From contig DBPK01000006.1 of NCBI GenBank assembly GCA_002304835.1, positions 708 through 22,142 on the forward strand: a DNA stretch of 21,435 bases, written 5' to 3'. Below the pieces are notes generated by a model. It had not been told where the DNA came from. It saw only the letters and a program-made list of their open reading frames with translations, and made no database searches. Below are positions 9,701-14,608 of this stretch, in pieces (within the stretch, counting starts at the first letter, position 1; the number at the start of each line of letters is the position of its first letter). The position numbers were made by a program, and so were the translations under genes. Source of the stretch: Firmicutes bacterium UBA1422. GTDB taxonomy: Bacteria > Bacillota > Clostridia > Peptostreptococcales > Anaerovoracaceae.

Positions 9701-10591
9701 TGCTTCATCATAATTAGTCGACGGATCTTTATCAAGAGATTTGAGCAGTCTTTCGTCTTCCCCGAATATATCTTTGATCTCTTCATCTGTGCCGTTTATG
9801 AGTTTGGCGGAAACAGTGCTGTTCAGTTCCTTGTATCTGCGCACTTTTTTCTTCAGCTCATCTTTGAATTCCACTTCAAGATTCTTTATCTCATCCTGAG
9901 TGAAGTTGTCAAATGTCCAGCCTTTTTCCGGCTTGTATTTTTCTCTGTATTTCTGCTCGATAACATTCCTTATTTTCTGCTTTATGCCTTCCTGGGATAA
10001 AGCTCTGATAAGGGCAGTTATCGGTTGTTTCCTTGTTCTGTCAACTCTTACTGAAAGTAATTCGTTTGAGTCGGTTTCATATTCCAGCCATGCCCCTCTG
10101 TTGGGGATGACCTGGGTCGAAAAAAGTTCTTTCCCGGATTTGTCGATTTCCTTGCTGTAATATGGTCCGGGAGAACGCACCAGCTGAGTTACAACGACTC
10201 TTTCGGCGCCGTTATATATGAATGTGCCTTTTTCTGTCATAAGAGGGAAGTCTCCCATAAAAACTTCCTGTTCTTTTACTTCTCCTGTTTCATTTGTTAT
10301 GAGCCTCACCTTTACCTTCAGCGGTGCGGCATAGGTCACATCTCTTTCCCTGCATTTTTCCTGGGAATATTTTGGGGGGTCATCGAGGGAGTAATCGGTA
10401 AATTCCAGTACTAAGTTTCCTGCATAATCCTCAATAGGAGAAATGTCTTCGAACACTTCTCTCAAGCCTTCTTTTACAAACCAATCATATGATTTGGTCT
10501 GGATCTGAATCAGGTTGGGCATTTCGGCAACTTCGTTGATCTTTGAAAATGTCTGACGCTCCATTTTACCTAATTTTACGGCTTTTGGCAT
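6719..10591 (-). CDS. rpoB: DNA-directed RNA polymerase subunit beta
   Basis: Beta is the second large catalytic subunit of RNA polymerase and the rifampicin target. The rifampicin-binding cluster reads [23 protein letters not shown] followed by LSALGPGG, with the D, H and S corresponding to E. coli 516, 526 and 531 intact, so no classical resistance change is visible. The KVTPKGE and AGRHGNKGV segments of the active-site half are present. The protein is about 100 residues longer than Bacillus beta, with extra charged sequence in the N-terminal lobe region and an acidic C-terminal tail. The frame could open at GTG 10600 or ATG 10597. I choose ATG 10591 ([15 protein letters not shown], 1290 residues) because AGGAG lies eight bases upstream, whereas the earlier starts would be two bases from it or overlap it. 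Confidence 0.97.
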   Translation of the reverse strand: [1290 protein letters not shown]

Positions 10592-10641
10592 ATTCATCAC
10601 TCCTTGTATTTTTATTTAATCATATTACGTGTCAGCCTATT

Positions 10642-10670
10642 ATTATATCTCTTATGTGTCAATTTTTCAA
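10642..10670 (-). promoter_or_regulatory. Candidate internal promoter for rpoB-rpoC
   Basis: On the minus strand TTGAAA (10665-10670) is separated by 17 bp from a perfect TATAAT (10642-10647). A second TTGACA lies inside the spacer but only 10 bp from the -10 box, too close to serve it. The start site would be about 45 bases upstream of the rpoB start, in the 190 bp gap after rplL. It would let beta and beta-prime be made separately from the stalk proteins. Confidence 0.6.
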
Positions 10671-10712
10671 GTAAAATATATTTTTTTTGCAGCTTTTCAA
10701 AAATGCACAATA

Positions 10713-10737
10713 GCTGAGCCCTTTTAGGGAGCTCAGC
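10713..10737 (-). terminator. Hairpin between rplL and rpoB, possible partial attenuator or processing site
   Basis: The minus-strand RNA can pair GCTGAG with CTCAGC, extended by a CCC/GGG inner stem across a two-base bulge. A uridine run does not follow directly (the next bases are TATTGTGCATTTTTG), so it is a poor intrinsic terminator. In E. coli the rplL-rpoB gap holds a partial attenuator and an RNase III site. A similar role here is inference from position. Confidence 0.4.
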
Positions 10738-10780
10738 CACCATGTATTTTATTATCTTTTATGAGCATTCATTATATGCA

Positions 10781-11149
10781 TTACTGCAATTCTACGCCTG
10801 CGCCCACTTCTTCCAACTGACCCTTGATCTGTTCAGCTTCTGCCTTCTCTATGCCTTCCTTGATGTTGGAAGGAGCTTTGTCTACAATGTCTTTTGCTTC
10901 TTTAAGTCCAAGACCTGTCAATTCTCTTACTACCTTGATGACCTTGATCTTTTCTGCTCCGACTTCTTTAAGTACTACTGTGAACTCTGTCTGCTCTTCA
11001 ACAGCCCCTGCTGCTGCTCCGTTTCCGCCCGCCACTGCCACGGGTGCTGCTGCGGATACGCCGAATTCTTCTTCGCATGCTTCAACCAGTTCGTTCAGTT
11101 CCATAACTGACATATTTTTTATGGCTTCTATTATCTCTGCTTTAGTCAT
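10781..11149 (-). CDS. rplL: 50S ribosomal protein L7/L12
   Basis: L7/L12 forms the mobile stalk dimers that recruit and activate translational GTPases. The 122-residue product has an N-terminal dimerisation helix (MTKAEIIEAIKNMSVMELNELVEACEEEFGV). An alanine/glycine-rich hinge follows, then the C-terminal factor-binding domain with KIKVIKVVRELTGLGLKEAK and the VDKAPSNIKEG turn. The ATG at 11149 follows AGGAG by eight bases. It lies 51 bp after rplJ, so the stalk base (L10) and stalk are co-transcribed under the L10 leader. Confidence 0.98.
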   Translation of the reverse strand: MTKAEIIEAIKNMSVMELNELVEACEEEFGVSAAAPVAVAGGNGAAAGAVEEQTEFTVVLKEVGAEKIKVIKVVRELTGLGLKEAKDIVDKAPSNIKEGIEKAEAEQIKGQLEEVGAGVELQ

Positions 11150-11200
11150 TTTATTATCTCCTTTTCTTTTACTATTTTATGTTCTTTGTTCTTTTGAAGC

Positions 11201-11845
11201 TTAAACTTCTTCCTTTGCGGCTTCAGCTTCTTCCTTTGCGGGTTCAACTTCTTCTTTCACGGGTTCAACTTCTTCTTTTGCCTCTTCAGCCGCCTGGGCC
11301 GCTTTTTCTTCTTTCTTTTCTGTCTCGGACGAGTCATCGCCCCCTTCAGCTTTTGCTTCGGCTATGGCCGCAAATGTGCGGACTGCCTTACCTACAGGTG
11401 ACTGGATGCTTCCCATGAATTTTGCTATAAGTTCTTCCTTTGACGGGATCATGGCAATTGTCTTAAGCCCTTCTTCGTCATAGTAAGTTCCCTCTATGAT
11501 ACCGCCCTTGAAAGACATTTTTTTGAATTCTTTTATGGCATCATTGATTAATCTTGCCGGTGCCGTTACATCATCATAGCTTATTGCAAATGCGCTGGGT
11601 CCTTTCAGCACTTCTTCCAGCTTTTCATAATCAGTCCCTTCTATTGCCCTTTTTACAAGAGTGTTCTTGTAAATGGTATAATCCACATCCGCTTCACGAA
11701 GATTTTTTCTCATTTTGTCAGCCTGTTCAACTGTGATGCCTATATAGTCAACAACTATCGCCGACTGTGCTTTTTGGAATTTATCTTTGATCTCGTTGAT
11801 GACAACCTGCTTCTGCGCATAAGCTGCCTTTACATTGTCATTCAT
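11201..11845 (-). CDS. rplJ: 50S ribosomal protein L10 with a charged repetitive C-terminal tail
   Basis: L10 anchors L7/L12 dimers to the 23S rRNA at the base of the stalk. Residues 1 to about 165 are ordinary L10, including the N-terminal RNA-binding domain with VVDYIGITVEQ and YTIYKNTLVKRA, and the helix that carries the L12 dimers. The usual protein is about 165-175 residues. Here about 48 further residues (167-214) form a low-complexity tail of K, E, A, V and P that includes 3.5 copies of a heptad like KEEVEPV. The ATG at 11845 follows AAGGAG by eight bases. The gene is preceded by an L10 leader and attenuator, so autoregulation by L10-L12 is likely. Identity is certain; the role of the tail is unknown. 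Confidence 0.97.
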   Translation of the reverse strand: MNDNVKAAYAQKQVVINEIKDKFQKAQSAIVVDYIGITVEQADKMRKNLREADVDYTIYKNTLVKRAIEGTDYEKLEEVLKGPSAFAISYDDVTAPARLINDAIKEFKKMSFKGGIIEGTYYDEEGLKTIAMIPSKEELIAKFMGSIQSPVGKAVRTFAAIAEAKAEGGDDSSETEKKEEKAAQAAEEAKEEVEPVKEEVEPAKEEAEAAKEEV

Positions 11846-11904
11846 TCTCTGAGTTCTCCTTTCCGGCCTTTTTCATTTGCTGTTTGGCCTTTTTTACGGT
11901 ACTC

Positions 11905-11939
11905 CATAAAAAACCTTGTTTGCCACAGACAAACAAGGT
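11905..11939 (-). terminator. Attenuator-type intrinsic terminator in the rplJ leader
   Basis: On the minus strand ACCTTGTTTG pairs perfectly with CAAACAAGGT (10 bp, 7-nt loop) and is followed directly by TTTTTATG. It sits just downstream of the conserved L10-leader core and about 60 bases before the rplJ start. This is the layout expected of transcription attenuation of rplJ-rplL and genes beyond. Confidence 0.8.
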
Positions 11940-11949
11940 CAATATTTTA

Positions 11950-12004
11950 TATTGTACCTCGGCGGGAGATTAAGCTTTCGCGCCCGCTGTCTACGGTTTC
12001 GTTT
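11950..12004 (-). promoter_or_regulatory. Ribosomal protein L10 leader
   Basis: The minus-strand RNA between rplA and rplJ contains ACCGTAGACAGCGGGCGCG, then AAAGCTTAATC, then TCCCGCCGAGGT. The GCGGG/CCCGC stem, the AGACAG element and the closing CCGAGGT match what I know of the Firmicutes L10 leader family, in which the L10-L12 complex binds its own mRNA. A terminator follows directly. A covariance-model search with the L10 leader family would be decisive. Confidence 0.85.
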
Positions 12005-12027
12005 TCTTAAGTTTTGTTACGGCTGTT

Positions 12028-12729
12028 TTAGTTGGCTGTCAGTTTAGCCGTATTGATCTTGATTCCGGGCCCCATGGTTGCGGCCACGGTCACACTTTTC
12101 AGATACTGTCCCTTTGCTGCCGAAGGCTTTGCCTTGATAATAGCACTAATAAGTGCCATAAAATTGTCATTAAGTTTTTCGGCTCCGAAGGAAGCTTTTC
12201 CTATGGTCGTGTGGATTATATTGCTCTTGTCAAGACGATACTCAACTTTACCTGCTTTTATCTCAGAAAGAGCTTTCTCGAGATCCATGGTTACAGTCCC
12301 GGATTTCGGGTTTGGCATAAGACCCTTTGGTCCCAGCACTTTACCAAGCTTTCCTACAACTCCCATCATATCGGGAGTAGCCACAACAACATCAAAATCG
12401 AACCAGTTTTCCGACTGTATCCTCTGTGCCAGATCTTCTGCTCCAACATAGTCAGCTCCTGCATCTTCGGCCTCTTTTACTTTGGGACCCTTTGCAAAAA
12501 CTGCAACTTTCTTGGATTTGCCTGTGCCGTGAGGAAGTACAAGAGCTCCTCTTACCTGCTGGTCTGCGTGTCTTCCGTCAACACCCAACTTGATATGCAC
12601 TTCGATAGTCTCATCGAATTTAGCTTTTGCTGTTTCTGCTGCAAGCGCAACAGCTTCTTTTGGTTCGTAAAGATTTGCTTTTTCTATCTTTTTTTCGTTT
12701 TCTTTGTAATTTCTGCTTCTTTTAGGCAT
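12028..12729 (-). CDS. rplA: 50S ribosomal protein L1
   Basis: L1 forms the mobile L1 stalk that moves deacylated tRNA out of the E site. The 233-residue product has the typical length. It carries the conserved segments VHIKLGVDGRHADQQVRG, LPHGTGK, GPKGLMPNPKSGTV and the C-terminal TMGPGIKINTAKL. The ATG at 12729 follows AAGGAGG by seven bases. It lies 44 bp after rplK, the standard L11-L1 pair. The end of the gene and the following bases (12018-12024 with 12046-12052) form a 7-bp inverted repeat around the stop codon, without a uridine run. L1 often represses its own operon, but I see no recognisable L1 target here. Confidence 0.98.
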   Translation of the reverse strand: MPKRSRNYKENEKKIEKANLYEPKEAVALAAETAKAKFDETIEVHIKLGVDGRHADQQVRGALVLPHGTGKSKKVAVFAKGPKVKEAEDAGADYVGAEDLAQRIQSENWFDFDVVVATPDMMGVVGKLGKVLGPKGLMPNPKSGTVTMDLEKALSEIKAGKVEYRLDKSNIIHTTIGKASFGAEKLNDNFMALISAIIKAKPSAAKGQYLKSVTVAATMGPGIKINTAKLTAN

Positions 12730-12773
12730 TTTTACCTCCTTGTGGTGCTATCGGCTCAATGTCCTCCCACTTC

Positions 12774-13199
12774 TTAATCTTCTACTACTATGCCCATGCT
12801 CCTTGCGGTACCTTTGATCATTTCTGTTGCCGAGTCCAGGTCTGCCGCATTAAGATCGGGCATCTTCAGTTTTGCGATCTCCTCGCACTGTTCTCTTTTT
12901 AGTGTTGCCACTTTTGTTTTGTTGGGCTCTCCGGAAGCCGATTCAAGTCCGGCTGCTTTTTTCAGCAACACTGCTGCAGGCGGCGTTTTGCAAATGAATG
13001 AAAACGATCTGTCTGCATAAACTGTTATCACTACCGGGATTATCATTCCCTGCTGATCCTGGGTCTTGGCGTTGAACTGTTTACAGAAATCCATTATATT
13101 AACACTTTTCTGTCCCAGTGCCGGTCCTACAGGTGGTGCAGGAGTTGCTCCGCCGGCCGGTATCTGCAGTTTGATATAGCCATCGATCTTCTTAGCCAT
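12774..13199 (-). CDS. rplK: 50S ribosomal protein L11
   Basis: L11 binds the GTPase-associated centre of 23S rRNA and is the thiostrepton and RelA-sensing site. The 141-residue product has the N-terminal IKLQIPAGGATPAPPVGPAL segment with the conserved prolines. The C-terminal RNA-binding domain follows, with KMPDLNAADLDSA and GTARSMGIVV. The ATG at 13199 follows AGGAGG by six bases. It comes 64 bp after nusG, in the order secE-nusG-rplK-rplA. The short gap before it holds an imperfect CCGGC/GCCGG hairpin (about 13230-13254) of unknown significance. Confidence 0.98.
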   Translation of the reverse strand: MAKKIDGYIKLQIPAGGATPAPPVGPALGQKSVNIMDFCKQFNAKTQDQQGMIIPVVITVYADRSFSFICKTPPAAVLLKKAAGLESASGEPNKTKVATLKREQCEEIAKLKMPDLNAADLDSATEMIKGTARSMGIVVED

Positions 13200-13263
13200 G
13201 CTTTTCCTCCTTTCCTTATATTATATATATCGTATCCGGCATTGCCGGTATGCGATCCTTCTG

Positions 13264-13887
13264 TCAAATCTTATCTATCTGAGCGAATTCCAGTTCTACG
13301 GGGGTATCTCTTCCGAACATGGATATCTTTGCTTTCACTGTTTCTTTTTCTTCATTGACCTCTTCAACAACACCCATGAAACTTTCAAAAGGACCGTTGA
13401 TGACCTTTATGCTGTCTCCCGGGTGGAGATCCAGATCTATATGTATCTTCTCAATACCCATACGTCTGACTTCTTCAACAGTCAACGGCACAGGATTTGA
13501 CCCATGCCCCACGAATCCCGTAACTCCCTGGGTATTGCGGACCAGGTACCATGATTCATTGGTTACTATCATCTTGACTATTACATATCCCGGGAACATT
13601 TTGCGGGTCTTGACGACCGTTCTTCCATCCTTTATCTCCGCCTTATCTTCTGTAGGTACAACAATTCTAAGCACCAGGTCTTGCATTCCCCTGCTGTCCA
13701 CAAGCTTCTCGATATTGGCCTTCACCTTGTTTTCATGACCCGAATATGTATGAACCACATACCATTGTGGCGTACCGTCTCCGCGAAGACCTTCGCTTTC
13801 AACGGGAGCAGCCGCTTCAGGTGTGTTTTCTTCTTCCTGTGTACTGATATTTTTGTCTATTGGCTTTTTTTTGTTTGTATCTGTCAT
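13264..13887 (-). CDS. nusG: Transcription termination/antitermination protein NusG
   Basis: NusG (the bacterial Spt5) binds RNA polymerase and influences pausing, Rho termination and coupling to translation. The NGN domain begins near residue 40 with WYVVHTYSGHENKV and includes KMFPGYVIVKM. The C-terminal KOW domain contains the GDSIKVINGPFESFMGVVEEV segment. An acidic 40-residue N-terminal extension precedes the NGN core, which is absent in E. coli NusG. The frame could open at GTG 13905, overlapping the secE stop. I prefer ATG 13887 (207 residues) because GAGAGG lies six bases upstream of it and nothing suitable lies before the GTG. It is 14 bp after secE. Confidence 0.95.
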   Translation of the reverse strand: MTDTNKKKPIDKNISTQEEENTPEAAAPVESEGLRGDGTPQWYVVHTYSGHENKVKANIEKLVDSRGMQDLVLRIVVPTEDKAEIKDGRTVVKTRKMFPGYVIVKMIVTNESWYLVRNTQGVTGFVGHGSNPVPLTVEEVRRMGIEKIHIDLDLHPGDSIKVINGPFESFMGVVEEVNEEKETVKAKISMFGRDTPVELEFAQIDKI

Positions 13888-13901
13888 TTCTTCCCTCTCG
13901 A

Positions 13902-14216
13902 TCACATGGAAATGCCAAGCAGTCTCTCAAGAACTGCCAGGAATCCTGTGTCTATAACGAAAAATGCCAGCGCAAAGAAAGCGCATGCCACCAAAACAAC
14001 TACCGTATATGAGCCCAGTTCCTTTTTGGTCGGCCATACCACTTTTTTCATCTCAAGCTTAACACCCTTGAAGTATTCACGTAAACTTCTTTTCTCTTTT
14101 TTGGGTGCAGCTGCCGCAGCCTGATTCCTTGCTTTCCTTCTGGCTTTGATATCCTCTGTGCTCTGTGCTTTGCCTTTCCTGTTTCTTTCTTTGCCTTTGC
14201 TTCTGTCCTTTGCCAT
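13902..14216 (-). CDS. secE: Preprotein translocase subunit SecE
   Basis: SecE clamps the SecY channel of the Sec translocon in the plasma membrane. The 104-residue product has a long, very basic N-terminal part rich in K and R. The conserved amphipathic segment EYFKGVKLEMKKVVWPTKKEL follows, and then a single membrane helix (YTVVVLVACAFFALAFFVI). The single-helix form is usual for Gram-positive SecE, although the basic leader is long. The frame opens at GTG 14225, but ATG 14216 is better placed, eight bases after AGGAG. It lies 12 bp after rpmG and 14 bp before nusG. Confidence 0.95.
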   Translation of the reverse strand: MAKDRSKGKERNRKGKAQSTEDIKARRKARNQAAAAAPKKEKRSLREYFKGVKLEMKKVVWPTKKELGSYTVVVLVACAFFALAFFVIDTGFLAVLERLLGISM

Positions 14217-14228
14217 TTTTTTCACTCC

Positions 14229-14378
14229 TTATTTTGTTTCTTTGTGAAGTGTATGTTTTTTACAGAATTTGCAATACTTTTTGAGCTCGATGCGATCAGG
14301 ATTCTTCTGCTTATCCTTGACCGTATCATAGTTCCTTTGTTTACATTCTGTACAGGCTAATATAACCTTAACTCTCAT
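14229..14378 (-). CDS. rpmG: 50S ribosomal protein L33, zinc-binding form
   Basis: This 49-residue gene encodes a protein that starts MRVKVILACTECKQRNY and ends CKFCKKHTLHKETK. Two cysteine pairs (CTEC near residues 9-12 and CKFC near 36-39) mark the zinc-binding version of L33, a large-subunit protein near the E site. The length and the internal KNPDRIELKKYC segment match the family. The ATG at 14378 follows GGAGG by nine bases. It is the first gene after the promoter at 14425-14453 and is followed 12 bp later by secE, the usual rpmG-secE-nusG order of Bacillota. Confidence 0.96.
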   Translation of the reverse strand: MRVKVILACTECKQRNYDTVKDKQKNPDRIELKKYCKFCKKHTLHKETK

Positions 14379-14424
14379 GTCCGTCGTCCTCCGTACTTAA
14401 AAAATCTCATAAAGTCGCTTGATA

Positions 14425-14453
14425 ATTTTACATTATACCCCTGTCAATGTCAA
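14425..14453 (-). promoter_or_regulatory. Candidate sigma-A promoter for rpmG-secE-nusG and downstream ribosomal genes
   Basis: On the minus strand TTGACA (14448-14453) lies 17 bp from TAAAAT (14425-14430), about 47 bases upstream of the rpmG start. A second TTGACA directly abuts the first (14442-14447), and a perfect TATAAT (14432-14437) lies in the spacer, but only 10 or 4 bp from the two -35 boxes. The pair with 17-bp spacing is therefore the best reading. The duplicated hexamers may offer alternative start sites. Confidence 0.7.
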
Positions 14454-14515
14454 GCGCTTTTAGAAGTATGCCGTAATTTTGTATTTTTGCCTTTCCGCCT
14501 CAAAAGACCTCTCTT

Positions 14516-14548
14516 CTAAAAAAGGCCGCCCCGGCTTTCCGGGGCGGC
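14516..14548 (-). terminator. Strong intrinsic terminator after the adhesin gene
   Basis: The minus-strand RNA pairs GCCGCCCCGG with CCGGGGCGGC (10 perfect GC-rich pairs, AAAG loop) and is followed by CTTTTTTAG. It lies about 60 bp past the adhesin stop codon and insulates the ribosomal-protein promoter from the adhesin unit. Confidence 0.93.
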
Positions 14549-14550
14549 AC

Positions 14551-14587
14551 AATACCGGAAAATATCGAAAAACATCATTCCGGTATT
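14551..14587 (-). other. Second hairpin upstream of the adhesin terminator
   Basis: AATACCGGAA (14551-14560) is the exact inverted complement of TTCCGGTATT (14578-14587), with a 17-base loop. It lies three bases before the GC-rich terminator in the direction of transcription. It may stabilise the 3' end or help termination. No uridine run follows it directly. Confidence 0.5.
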
Positions 14588-14608
14588 TTAGTAATCATAA
14601 GATCCTTT

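Noticed and set aside
11774..12010. Plus-strand frame across the L10 leader
   Set aside because: It is antisense to the rplJ start and to a recognised RNA leader and terminator, with no family-like features.
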